DNA of 17,887 nucleotides, taken from JAOAJC01 sp964481185. GTDB taxonomy: Archaea; Nanobdellota; Nanobdellia; Pacearchaeales; GW2011-AR1. Below are positions 1-6,602 of the stretch, piece after piece; position 1 is the stretch's first letter; each line of letters begins with the position of its first letter. The stretch spans positions 1 to 17,887 of the forward strand of contig CAYZSY010000015.1 in assembly GCA_964481185.1 (NCBI GenBank), in the 5' to 3' direction. The position numbers and the translations under genes were made by a program. The notes beneath the pieces were generated by a model that was not told where the DNA came from, did not search any database, and saw only the letters and a program-made list of their open reading frames with translations.

Positions 1-284
1 CTAAGAGGAATCTTCCCCTAAGGAAAGGGGATGAAGTGCTTATCATGCGAGGCGCCTTCAAGAAGAAAAAGGCCAAAGTAACTTCTCTGGATTTGAAAAA
101 TACTCGAGTCATTTTGGAAGGAATGCAAAGAGCAAAGAAAGATGGCTCAAAAGTTAATGTATTTTTCCACCCAAGCGTTCTTCAGATTCACGTTTTAAAT
201 CTCGACGACAAGCAGAGGGTTGCAGCATTGAGCAGAAAGTCAGGTCAAAGAGAAGTTGTCAGCAAGGAACAGGAGAAAAAATAA
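1..284 (+). CDS. rpl24: Ribosomal protein uL24 (5' partial)
   Basis: This is the C-terminal part of large-subunit protein uL24, which binds 23S rRNA early in 50S assembly. The open frame runs to the window edge (codons in phase from base 3), so the true start is upstream. The GTG at 36 is an internal Val codon. The visible protein begins KRNLPLRKGDEV, followed by LIMRGAFKKKKAKV, which is the KOW motif typical of uL24. It then continues with an EGMQRAKKDGSKV stretch and an HPSVLQI stretch that match the family's conserved IHPSNL region. The tail is Lys/Glu-rich. The stop is one base before the eS4 ATG. Gene order (uL24-eS4-uL5) is the standard archaeal one and supports the call. Confidence 0.93.
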   Translation, partial: KRNLPLRKGDEVLIMRGAFKKKKAKVTSLDLKNTRVILEGMQRAKKDGSKVNVFFHPSVLQIHVLNLDDKQRVAALSRKSGQREVVSKEQEKK

Positions 285-285
285 A

Positions 286-906
286 ATGCATCAGACAAGA
301 CAGGAAGCAACAACAAGACTGCCTATAGAAAGAAAAGGAACAAAATACATAGCAAGAGCCTCATCTGATTTGGAAAATTCAGTTCCTGTAATTATCGCTT
401 TAAGGGATATTTTGAAGCTTGCAAAGACAAAAAAAGAAGTAAAGAAGATGATAATTCAAAAAATGCTAAAAATAAACGGCAGGGAAGTCATAGACCAGAA
501 CGAGAGCATTAAATTGTTCAACCTTTTTGAAGCAGGCAAGACTTATGTTTTAAAATTGTCTCCGACCAGGAAATTTTTTTTTGAAGAAACAAAAGATTCC
601 AAAGAAAGATTGTGCAAAATAATCGGCAAAAGGCTCGTTTCTGGAAATAAAATTCAGCTTAATCTTCACGACGGTACAAACCTACTTTGGGATAAAAAAG
701 CAAATGTTGGAGATTCGGTTTATCTTGATTTATCTGGAAAAATAAAAAAACATATTTCTCCCGAGAAAGGCAGGGAAGTTTTTATTATATCTGGGAGATA
801 TGAGGGTCAGCACGGGAAAATTGTTAATATTCAGGATAGAAAAATATCTGTTAAATTCAAGGAGAATTCTTCAGTTCTTGGGCTGGGCAATTTAATATTA
901 CTATGA
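286..906 (+). CDS. rps4e: Ribosomal protein eS4
   Basis: Small-subunit protein eS4, present only in archaea and eukaryotes. The N-terminal LPIERKGTKYIARA corresponds to the family's WPIxRKGTKW signature. An S4-like RNA-binding domain follows (about residues 30-95, with LRDILKLAKTKKEVKKM and LKINGREV). A C-terminal KOW-like segment, GREVFIISGRYEGQHGKIV, ends the protein. At 206 aa it is shorter than most archaeal eS4 proteins (roughly 235-245). I chose the ATG at 286, one base after the uL24 stop and after a GGAG stretch. An upstream in-frame TTG at 256 would overlap uL24 and adds a sequence that is not eS4-like. The stop overlaps the uL5 start as ATGA. Confidence 0.95.
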   Translation: MHQTRQEATTRLPIERKGTKYIARASSDLENSVPVIIALRDILKLAKTKKEVKKMIIQKMLKINGREVIDQNESIKLFNLFEAGKTYVLKLSPTRKFFFEETKDSKERLCKIIGKRLVSGNKIQLNLHDGTNLLWDKKANVGDSVYLDLSGKIKKHISPEKGREVFIISGRYEGQHGKIVNIQDRKISVKFKENSSVLGLGNLILL

Positions 907-1421
907 AGACAGAAGCGAAACTGGAAAACCCAATGAGGCAGATTAAAATGGAAAAAGTTATTCTTAGTGCCGGTGCAACAGGGGACGATTTGATTAAGGC
1001 AAAAAAACTTCTTGAGATTGTAAGCGGAAGGAAAGCACAGATTCTGGCATCATCAAAAAGAATTCCTGAATTTGATGTTCGACCTGGTCTTGAAGTTGGC
1101 ACAAGAGTTACTCTTAGAGGAAAAGAAGCCCTTGATATTCTTAAGAGGCTTTTGAGTGCGATAGCAAATGAGCTAAAAAGCAAACAGGTTTCAGACAATC
1201 ATTTTTCATTTGGGGTAAAAGAATACATAGAAATTCCAGGAATGGAATACCAGAGAGATATAGGCATTCGCGGATTTAATGCAACAGTTGTTTTTACAAG
1301 AGCAGGCTTAAGGGTAAAATTAAAAAAAATAAAAAGGGGAAAAGTTCCAAAGAGACAGTTCGTTTCAAAGGATGAGATAATCAATTACATGAAAGGAGCC
1401 TTCAAAACGAAGTTTAAATAA
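903..1421 (+). CDS. rpl5: Ribosomal protein uL5
   Basis: Large-subunit protein uL5, which binds 5S rRNA in the central protuberance. The 172-aa length is normal for archaea. Diagnostic stretches are NPMRQIKMEKVILS near the N-terminus (family NPMRxIxIEKV), YIEIPGMEYQRDIGIRGF (family IPGVxYDPxIGIFGMD) and KIKRGKVPKRQFVSKDE (family KIPKxHRVTKEE) near the C-terminus. The ATG overlaps the eS4 stop by four bases, which suggests translational coupling. The stop is followed by a single base and then the uS14 ATG. Confidence 0.96.
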   Translation: MKTEAKLENPMRQIKMEKVILSAGATGDDLIKAKKLLEIVSGRKAQILASSKRIPEFDVRPGLEVGTRVTLRGKEALDILKRLLSAIANELKSKQVSDNHFSFGVKEYIEIPGMEYQRDIGIRGFNATVVFTRAGLRVKLKKIKRGKVPKRQFVSKDEIINYMKGAFKTKFK

Positions 1422-1422
1422 A

Positions 1423-1653
1423 ATGACAGCAAGCGATTGGAATAAAATATTAAAGCAGCTTCGTGGCAAGCCCGTTGTAATGCAGAAATTTCTAAGGCAT
1501 TGCAAGCCCAAAGATAGAAAATCGGGCATAGCAACAAAAAAATGTGAGAGATGCGGCAGATTTGGCGCCCATTTAAGCCAATATAATCTAAATTTGTGCA
1601 GACAATGCTTCCGTGAGATTGCGGAAGAGATTGGCTTCAAGAAATACAACTAA
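1423..1653 (+). CDS. rps14: Ribosomal protein uS14, zinc-binding form
   Basis: Small-subunit protein uS14 of the 30S head. The C-terminal half carries the zinc knuckle C-x2-C-x14-C-x2-C (CERC ... CRQC), followed by FREIAEEIGFKKYN, a classic archaeal uS14 ending. At 76 aa the protein is longer than the usual 50-56 aa, because about 25-30 basic residues (MTASDWNKILKQLRGKP...) precede the conserved core. The start at 1423 fits the one-base spacing seen across this operon. An internal ATG (Met20) would give a standard-length protein but would leave a 58-nt gap, so the long form is preferred. Confidence 0.95.
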   Translation: MTASDWNKILKQLRGKPVVMQKFLRHCKPKDRKSGIATKKCERCGRFGAHLSQYNLNLCRQCFREIAEEIGFKKYN

Positions 1654-1654
1654 A

Positions 1655-2029
1655 ATGTCACAGGATATAATTGCAGACGCGTTGAATAAGATGATTAATG
1701 CAGCCAGAGCTGGAAAAACCGCTCTTTCTGTGAGCAGGTACTCAAAGCTTTTGTTGTCTATCTTGGCAATTGCAAAGCTCAAGGATTATGTTAAGAATTA
1801 CAGGGTAGAGAATAACATCCTGAACATCGAGATAGGTAAGCTTAATTCTTGCAAGGCTATAAAGCCAAGGTTTGTTATAGGGGCTGATGAAATAGAAAAA
1901 TACGTTAAAAGATATCTTCCTGCAAAAGATATTGGAATAATAGTTATCTCAACTTCCCAAGGACTTATGACTCACAATACTGCTCAGGAAAAAAACATAG
2001 GGGGAAGCCTTCTGGCTTATTTCTACTAA
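1655..2029 (+). CDS. rps8: Ribosomal protein uS8
   Basis: Small-subunit primary rRNA-binding protein uS8, 124 aa, typical archaeal length. N-terminal DIIADALNKMINAARAGK matches the family's DPLANALxxIxNAExxGK start. The C-terminal STSQGLMTHNTAQEKNIGG followed by LLAYFY matches the family's STSxGIMTHxEAxxxxIGGxLLAYVY end, which contacts helix 21 of 16S rRNA. An earlier in-frame ATG at 1613 lies inside uS14 and gives a non-homologous extension, so the ATG at 1655, one base after the uS14 stop, is used. The stop is one base before uL6. Confidence 0.96.
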   Translation: MSQDIIADALNKMINAARAGKTALSVSRYSKLLLSILAIAKLKDYVKNYRVENNILNIEIGKLNSCKAIKPRFVIGADEIEKYVKRYLPAKDIGIIVISTSQGLMTHNTAQEKNIGGSLLAYFY

Positions 2030-2030
2030 A

Positions 2031-2573
2031 ATGAAAAGACAAATAACAGAACAAATAGAGCTGCCATCAGGAGTTTCATGCGAGATTGGCGATAAAGTCC
2101 TGAAATTTAAGAAAGGTAGCGTAGAGCTTGAAAAGAAAACGGATGTTCCAGGTCTTGTTACATCATTAAAAGACAATAAATTAGTTCTTGAGTGCAAAAA
2201 AGGAAACAAAAATGACTTCAAGATAATAAAATCTTATATCGCCCATATAAAAAATATTTTTTCTGGTTTGGAAAAAGAGCATGTTTACAAGTTAGAATCA
2301 TGCAATGTTCATTTTCCTGTAACTCTCAAGGTTGAGGGAAATAAATTCGTAATAACTAATTTTCTTGGTGAGAAAACTCCGAGATTTGCAAAAATTCCTC
2401 AGGGCGTTAAAGTTGAAGTGAAAGGCCAGAAAATAACAGTTTCTTCTCATAACAAGGATTTGGCAGGGCAGACAGCGGCAAATCTTGAGAAAGCAACAAA
2501 AATAAGAAGCAGGGACAGAAGAATTTTCCAGGACGGAATTTTTCTAGTTGAAAGACCTGCAGGAGCAAAATAA
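2031..2573 (+). CDS. rpl6: Ribosomal protein uL6
   Basis: Large-subunit protein uL6, located near the factor-binding site of the 50S subunit. It has the two repeated beta-alpha domains of the family. The first contains IELPSGVSCEIGDKVLKFKK. The second includes HFPVTLKVEGNKFVITNFLG and GEKTPRFAKIPQGVKVEVKG (family LGEKxPRxAxI). The end, IRSRDRRIFQDGIFLVER, matches the family's DxRxFQDGIYIV. Length 180 aa is normal. The TAA stop and the next ATG share one base (TAATG), a tight coupling arrangement. Confidence 0.96.
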   Translation: MKRQITEQIELPSGVSCEIGDKVLKFKKGSVELEKKTDVPGLVTSLKDNKLVLECKKGNKNDFKIIKSYIAHIKNIFSGLEKEHVYKLESCNVHFPVTLKVEGNKFVITNFLGEKTPRFAKIPQGVKVEVKGQKITVSSHNKDLAGQTAANLEKATKIRSRDRRIFQDGIFLVERPAGAK

Positions 2574-2929
2574 TGGGACATAAAAGACCAAAATTCATAA
2601 GACCAGACACCAATAGATTTTCAAGGCTTGGAAAGAACAGAAGAAAGCTTCACAAATGGAGGCGTGTTAGAGGAAAATCAAACAAGCTAAGGTTGGGAAG
2701 GGGAGGATATTCAAAAGTTCCTGCAGTTGGCTTTAAATCGCCAAGAATAGAATCAGGAAAGATTAACGGATTTGTGCCAAAGCTTGTTCATAATCTTGCA
2801 GAACTTAACTCTTTGGGAAAAAATGAAGCAGCAATAATTGCAAGAATAGGTGCAAGAAAAAAGATTGAGCTTATTAAGAAAGCAGATGAGCTTAAAATCA
2901 AAATCTTAAATTTGGGGAGAAATAAGTAA
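2573..2929 (+). CDS. rpl32e: Ribosomal protein eL32
   Basis: Archaeal/eukaryotic large-subunit protein eL32. Recognisable segments are RPKFIRPDTNRFSRLGKNRR (family PKFxRxxxxxxKRL), KWRRVRGKSNKLRLGRGGY (family WRKPRGxDSKxRxxxKG) and VGFKSPRIESGKINGFVPKL (family GYGSPKxxRGLHPSG). The basic N-terminal part binds rRNA and the C-terminal part carries the mixed beta-sheet fold. Length is 118 aa, compact for the family. A GGAG stretch about ten bases before the ATG could act as a ribosome-binding site. The start overlaps the uL6 stop by one base. Confidence 0.94.
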   Translation: MGHKRPKFIRPDTNRFSRLGKNRRKLHKWRRVRGKSNKLRLGRGGYSKVPAVGFKSPRIESGKINGFVPKLVHNLAELNSLGKNEAAIIARIGARKKIELIKKADELKIKILNLGRNK

Positions 2930-2930
2930 T

Positions 2931-3344
2931 ATGAAATTGGAAAATAAAAAGGATTTTGCATCCAATGTTCTTGGAGCAGGCAAAGGCAGGATAATTTTCA
3001 ACAAGTCAAGGCTTTCTGAAATAAAAGAAGCAATGACCCGCCAGGATATAAGGGATCTGTTTGCCAGCGGTGCAATTTCAATTGCTGAGATAAAAGGCAG
3101 AAAAAAGATAGAAAAAAGGCTTACAAGAAGGAGAGCAGGAAGCAGGAGACAGCCAGCAATAGACAAAAAAAGGCAATATATTATTACGACAAGAAAGTTG
3201 AGAGCTTATCTCTCAGAGCTTAGAAAAGCAGAAAAGATAACAGAAGAGCACTTTCATAAATTAAGAAAAGAAATAAGGGCAAGTTCCTTCAGAGATAAAG
3301 GCCACATGAAGGAAAGAATAAAATTAATGGGAGATAAATTATAG
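2931..3344 (+). CDS. rpl19e: Ribosomal protein eL19
   Basis: Archaeal/eukaryotic large-subunit protein eL19, an all-helical protein that bridges to the small subunit. Conserved stretches are MTRQDIRDLFASGAISI (family ITRxDIRxLIxxGxI), the basic RRRAGSRRQPAI (family GxRKGxxxAR) and YITTRKLRAYLSELRK (family IRxLRxxLRELRxxGxI). At 137 aa it is somewhat shorter than the usual ~150 aa. It starts one base after the eL32 stop, with a GGGGAG stretch upstream, and ends one base before uL18. Confidence 0.94.
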   Translation: MKLENKKDFASNVLGAGKGRIIFNKSRLSEIKEAMTRQDIRDLFASGAISIAEIKGRKKIEKRLTRRRAGSRRQPAIDKKRQYIITTRKLRAYLSELRKAEKITEEHFHKLRKEIRASSFRDKGHMKERIKLMGDKL

Positions 3345-3345
3345 T

Positions 3346-3822
3346 ATGAAACTGCCAAGACGAAGAAGACTTGAAGCAAAGACAGACTATAAGTCAAGAC
3401 TAGCCTTGCTTAAATCAGAAAAGCCAAGACTGGTGGTTAGAAAGACAAATCGTTATATTATTGTGCAGATAGTCAGCAGCGAGATTGCGCAGGATAAGAT
3501 TTTGGTTGGAAAAACATCTAAAATTCTTCTCTCAAGCGGACTGCCTCCAGAATCATCTGGAAGCTTAAAGAGCTTAGGCGCAGCATATCTTACAGGATTT
3601 ATAGTAGGAAAACTCGCTCTTAAATTGGGAATTAAGGAAGCAATCGTTGACTCTGGCATGAATATAAACGTCAAAAATTCAAGAATTTATGCAGCACTAA
3701 AAGGTGCAGTTGATTCTGGAATGAAAATCCCGCATAATGAAAAAGTTCTTCCTGCCATGGAAAGCATTAAAAGCGAAAAGATTTCAAAACTATTTGACAA
3801 GATAATGGGGGAGAACAAATGA
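3346..3822 (+). CDS. rpl18: Ribosomal protein uL18
   Basis: Large-subunit 5S rRNA-binding protein uL18. The N-terminus RRRRLEAKTDYKSRLALLKS corresponds to the archaeal RRxREGKTDYxxRLxLLxS signature. It is followed by KPRLVVRKTNRYIIVQIV (family RxVVRxSNxxxxxQ) and AYLTGFIVGKLALKLGIKEA (family AYLTGxLxGxRA). The DSGMNINVKNSRIYAALKGA and VDSGMKIPHNE stretches match GLxxPTxGxRVFAALKGAxDAGLxIPH. Length 158 aa is shorter than the usual ~190 aa, mainly at the C-terminus. The stop overlaps the next ATG as ATGA, behind a GGGGGAG stretch. Confidence 0.95.
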   Translation: MKLPRRRRLEAKTDYKSRLALLKSEKPRLVVRKTNRYIIVQIVSSEIAQDKILVGKTSKILLSSGLPPESSGSLKSLGAAYLTGFIVGKLALKLGIKEAIVDSGMNINVKNSRIYAALKGAVDSGMKIPHNEKVLPAMESIKSEKISKLFDKIMGENK

Positions 3823-4145
3823 CATTCATAGATTTAAGAGAAAGCAGCACAAGCACAGTACAGGAATTAAGAGAGCCAGAAGTAGGGGATGTGGTTCAAT
3901 ACGGGCAGCATCGCTGCTTGGTGGAATCTATCTTAAGCAGGAGAGATTTTGCTAACAAACTCTCTTTGTTGGAAAGAAATAACTTTGACAAAACTACTCT
4001 GAGAATGTATCAAGTTTATTATGTAAAATCTACAAGAATGGTAATGCCAATACCTGAAACTCAGACAATCATTTTGCCTAATAGGGTAAGAGATATAAGG
4101 GTTTATTCGAAATATGATAAGCAAATGATGGGGGTTGGATTGTAA
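3819..4145 (+). CDS. Unknown 108-aa protein inside the ribosomal operon
   Basis: I do not recognise this protein. It lies exactly between uL18 and uS5, which are normally neighbours in archaeal spc operons. It overlaps the uL18 stop by four bases and ends one base before uS5, so it must be co-translated with them. The protein is 108 aa, soluble-looking, with no membrane segment or signal peptide. An N-terminal acidic/Ser stretch is followed by PEVGDVVQYGQHRCLVESIL, which could be the first strands of a small SH3/KOW-like beta barrel (weak inference). Basic and hydrophobic stretches follow (RMYQVYYVKSTRMVMPIPE, IILPNRVRDIRVYSKYDK). A G-rich ribosome-binding-like stretch (3807-3812) precedes the ATG. 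A ribosome-associated role is a guess from position only. Confidence 0.8.
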   Translation: MTFIDLRESSTSTVQELREPEVGDVVQYGQHRCLVESILSRRDFANKLSLLERNNFDKTTLRMYQVYYVKSTRMVMPIPETQTIILPNRVRDIRVYSKYDKQMMGVGL

Positions 4146-4146
4146 G

Positions 4147-4953
4147 ATGGCAGAAAAACTTTTAGTAAACAAGCCAAAAGGTCTCATTGAAGCAACTCCT
4201 GAAGAACTGGAGAAGATAGAGAAAGCAATAGTGGCCACTGAAAAAACAGAAGAGTTGCCAGTTCCGACAACCAGAAAAACGAGAGATGAGATTGAGAAAG
4301 AGAGGCAGGCAAGCGCTCTGGCTTCCTGGGTTCCAAAAACAGAGCTTGGGAAACTTGTAAAGGCGGGAAAAGAAAAAGACATAGATAAAATTCTTGAAAA
4401 AAGTAAAAAAATAGTTGAGCCGGAAATAGTCGACTATCTAATCAAACTTGAGTCTGACCTTCTTTCTATAGGGCAGGCAAAAGGTAAGTTCGGAGGGGGC
4501 AAGAGAAGAGCTTGGAGGCAAACACAGAAGAAAACAATGGAAGGCAACGTCACATCATTCTCATGCATGGCAGTTGTGGGAGATAAAAATGGCCATGTTG
4601 GAATAGGTATTGGCAAAGCTAACGAGACCCTGCCTTCAAGGACAAAGGCACTAAGAAGTGCAAGATTAAATATAATAAAAGTAATAAGAGGATTTGAGAC
4701 AAAAGAAGCTCCAGGATCTAAGCCGCACACAGTTCCATTTGTTGTTAAAGGAAAATGCAGTTCAGTAACAGTTAAGTTGATTCCAGCTCCAAGAGGAACA
4801 GGTCTTGTTATTGGAGACGAATGCAAGAAAATCTTAAGATTAGCCGGAATAGAAGATGTTTACAGCATGACAAAAGGACAGACAAGAACTGTTTTTAATT
4901 ATGCAAACGCGTGCATTGACGCTCTTAAGAAAATTGGGAGGATGAAACAATGA
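4147..4953 (+). CDS. rps5: Ribosomal protein uS5
   Basis: Small-subunit protein uS5, which contributes to decoding fidelity at the mRNA entry site. The conserved core begins near residue 60 with SWVPKTELGKLVKAGKEKDI (family WxPKTxLGRxVxxGxI). The dsRNA-binding domain contains GNVTSFSCMAVVGDKNGHVG and GIGKANETLPSRTKALRSAR. The C-terminal domain contains IPAPRGTGLVIGDECKKILR and GIEDVYSMTKGQT, all diagnostic for archaeal uS5. About 60 residues of charged sequence precede the core, making it 268 aa against a usual 210-235. I use the ATG at 4147, one base after the preceding stop; the in-frame TTG at 4135 would overlap that gene. The stop overlaps uL30 as ATGA. Confidence 0.95.
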   Translation: MAEKLLVNKPKGLIEATPEELEKIEKAIVATEKTEELPVPTTRKTRDEIEKERQASALASWVPKTELGKLVKAGKEKDIDKILEKSKKIVEPEIVDYLIKLESDLLSIGQAKGKFGGGKRRAWRQTQKKTMEGNVTSFSCMAVVGDKNGHVGIGIGKANETLPSRTKALRSARLNIIKVIRGFETKEAPGSKPHTVPFVVKGKCSSVTVKLIPAPRGTGLVIGDECKKILRLAGIEDVYSMTKGQTRTVFNYANACIDALKKIGRMKQ

Positions 4954-5366
4954 TATTGACAATAAGAATTTCTGGCCTTGTTGAGATGCCTCCAGATGCA
5001 AAAGAAACATTGTTTAGAATGAGATTGAGAAAGAAATATTCTGCAATTTTAATGAAAGAGACCCAGGAAACAAAAAATCTTCTTCAGGCTGTAAGAAATT
5101 TTGTCGCTTACGGAAAAATAGATGAGAAAACTCTTGAAGAGCTTATCTCCAAAAGGGCAAAACCTCTTGACAATAAAATAAAGAAAATAGATTCAAAGAA
5201 GACAGCAGAGACAATATTAAAAGATGGAATTGAAAAATCAGGAATAAAGCCATTTTTCAGGCTTCATCCTCCAAGAAAAGGAATAGACTCAAAGACACAC
5301 TATCCAAAAGGCGTTCTTGGTGACAATGGTGAAGCGATAAATGATTTGGTCAGGAGGATGTTGTAA
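4950..5366 (+). CDS. rpl30: Ribosomal protein uL30
   Basis: Large-subunit protein uL30 in its long archaeal form. It opens with ILTIRISGLVEMPPDAKETL (family VRIRGxVNVxxxIxDTLxxLRL), continues with FRMRLRKKYSAILM and ends with KPFFRLHPPRKGID and HYPKGVLGDNGEAINDLVRR (family FRLxPPRKGxxxxKxxxxxGALGxxGxxIxxLxxRM). Length 138 aa is slightly under the usual ~155. A GGGAGG stretch (4936-4941) sits eight bases before the ATG, a plausible Shine-Dalgarno site. The stop TAA directly abuts the uL15 ATG. Confidence 0.94.
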   Translation: MILTIRISGLVEMPPDAKETLFRMRLRKKYSAILMKETQETKNLLQAVRNFVAYGKIDEKTLEELISKRAKPLDNKIKKIDSKKTAETILKDGIEKSGIKPFFRLHPPRKGIDSKTHYPKGVLGDNGEAINDLVRRML

Positions 5367-5906
5367 ATGAGAATACATAAAAGAAAGAAAAACACAAGAT
5401 ACAGAGGCTCCCAAACTCATAGAAGAGGGCACAGGAAAAGAACAAAAGGTTCAGGAAACAGGGGCGGGAAAGGAATGTCCGGCTCTGAAAACCAGAGAAA
5501 GTCTTGGATAATTAATCAGTTTGGAATGGAATATTTCGGCAGGGATAAAGCTCTAAGAAGAGGAATAGTTGCTCCAAAATTAAAAGTAATTAATTTGGAC
5601 GATTTGATAAAAAGATTTGATTCACTGATAAAGCAGGGAATTGCAAAACAAACTCAAAAAGGGTTTGAATTTAATCTTCATGGATACAAGCTTCTGGCGG
5701 GAACAGGTGCAAATGCTAAGATATCGGTAAAAGCAAGCGCAGCCTCAAAATCAGCAATAGCGCAGATAAAAGCTGCTGGCGGCTCAATAGTTCTTGAAGC
5801 AGAAGAAAAAGATAAATCAGAAAATAAAGAAGAGAAACTAGAAAAGAAAGAGGATAAATCAGACAAGAAAGAAAAGATAGAAGAGAAGAAAGCGATTAAG
5901 AAATAA
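5367..5906 (+). CDS. rpl15: Ribosomal protein uL15 with Lys/Glu tail
   Basis: Large-subunit assembly protein uL15. The N-terminal RIHKRKKNTRYRGSQTHRRG and HRKRTKGSGNRGGKGMSG are the Gly/Arg-rich rRNA-binding arm of archaeal uL15. The C-terminal globular part contains INLDDLIKRF, YKLLAGTGANAKISVKA and AIAQIKAAGGSI (family KxLGxGxxxxxxxVxAxxxSxxAxxKIExAGG). After about residue 145 there is a ~34-residue tail of almost only Lys, Glu, Asp and Ser, making 179 aa against ~145. Most archaeal uL15 proteins lack this tail. A GGAGG stretch (5353-5357) precedes the ATG. This is the last gene of the coupled ribosomal block; secY, its usual neighbour, is displaced by another gene. Confidence 0.95.
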   Translation: MRIHKRKKNTRYRGSQTHRRGHRKRTKGSGNRGGKGMSGSENQRKSWIINQFGMEYFGRDKALRRGIVAPKLKVINLDDLIKRFDSLIKQGIAKQTQKGFEFNLHGYKLLAGTGANAKISVKASAASKSAIAQIKAAGGSIVLEAEEKDKSENKEEKLEKKEDKSDKKEKIEEKKAIKK

Positions 5907-5960
5907 AATCTGCTCAATACAATAAATTTACTACTCATTTTAATAAAAAGTGCACATTAT

Positions 5961-5970
5961 CTTTAAATAA
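5961..5970 (+). promoter_or_regulatory. TATA-like promoter of gene 5991-6602
   Basis: CTTTAAATAA, preceded by TTAT, is centred about 26 nt before the ATG at 5991. That spacing places transcription start at or next to the start codon, so the message should be leaderless. It also shows the gene is transcribed independently of the ribosomal operon upstream. Confidence 0.6.
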
Positions 5971-5990
5971 GGTCATTTTGATATTAATTT

Positions 5991-6602
5991 ATGAGTAAAG
6001 CAAGCAAATTAGAGTTTGAAGTAAAAGAAGGAATAAATACAATAGCAGTTCCACATCAAGGGAAAAGAATTACATTCGTAGCTCCTCATTTTGGTCCTTC
6101 AATTTATAATGTAGTAGGAGAACAAATAGATAATGCTAGACTCTTAAGACCTACTTTTGCAGAAACAGTTTCTCTAGTTTATTCTGCAACTCGAAATCAA
6201 GACAATAAATATGCTCGGCAAGTTTTGAATATTCTAAATAAAAAATGGTTCTGGGGATTTAATGATATAGTATACAAACCAAAAGAAGGAGTATTTATAT
6301 CTGATAGAAACAGAAAAGAGGTTCATGTTCCATTTGGATTTCAAACTGGAGAACATTCTATTGATGAGCTTGTAAAGAATCCTTTTGTTCTTGCTCTAAC
6401 AGAAGGAGAGGAAGGAGCAGAGAAGGTAGGTAAAATAGCAAAATCTCAAAAGAGAACTCCTTATGTCTGGAGTTTTGATAGAGTAAATTCAAAAACTAGT
6501 TCGGTTGCGGGCTTGGTCTCCAACTGGAACGGCAGGTTGAGTGTCGTTGGCTGCGACTTGAATGGCGACTATGACGGCTGTGCGTTTGGGGTGTCCGAGT
6601 AA
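5991..6602 (+). CDS. Unknown family protein; candidate DGR target (variable) protein
   Basis: No named family recognised. The 203-aa product has no signal peptide or membrane segment. It is homologous along its whole length to the product of 10811-11515. Shared landmarks are a SLVY segment (residues 61-64), a Phe-Trp pair (87-88), Y-x-P-x-x-GV (95-101), PFGF-x-x-GE (114-121), VLA (133-135), EGA (141-143) and a C-terminal G-x(5-6)-C-D ... G-x-A-x-x-V-S. The last 33 residues have a very different base and codon make-up: no codon from Ser171 to Glu203 ends in A, whereas 13 of the first 20 codons do. The tail is rich in Gly, Asp, Asn, Cys and Ser and ends in AFGVSE, resembling the C-type-lectin-like variable end of DGR targets (inference). 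It stands between uL15 and SecY with its own promoter, breaking the usual operon. Confidence 0.8.
   Translation: MSKASKLEFEVKEGINTIAVPHQGKRITFVAPHFGPSIYNVVGEQIDNARLLRPTFAETVSLVYSATRNQDNKYARQVLNILNKKWFWGFNDIVYKPKEGVFISDRNRKEVHVPFGFQTGEHSIDELVKNPFVLALTEGEEGAEKVGKIAKSQKRTPYVWSFDRVNSKTSSVAGLVSNWNGRLSVVGCDLNGDYDGCAFGVSE
6498..6602 (+). other. Putative DGR variable region (3' end of gene 5991-6602)
   Basis: In 6501-6600 I count 59 G+C and only 13 A, against 19 G+C and 29 A in the 60 bases 6001-6060. Loss of A on the coding strand is what adenine-specific mutagenic retrohoming leaves behind. Many codons here are of the NNC/NNT type that arise from AAC/AAT template codons (GTC TCC AAC, AAC GGC, AGT GTC GTT GGC TGC GAC, AAT GGC GAC TAT GAC GGC TGT). 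They are interleaved with apparently fixed codons (TGG, TTG, GCG TTT GGG GTG). No template repeat or reverse transcriptase occurs in this window, so the assignment is circumstantial. Confidence 0.45.

Noticed and set aside
1365..1649. 94-codon reverse-strand frame opposite uS14
   Set aside because: It lies wholly opposite confidently identified ribosomal genes and its translation matches nothing.
3933..4382. 149-codon reverse-strand frame across the 108-aa gene and uS5
   Set aside because: It has a low-complexity Ser/Phe-rich translation typical of the antisense of Lys/Glu-rich genes, and lies opposite clear coding sequence.
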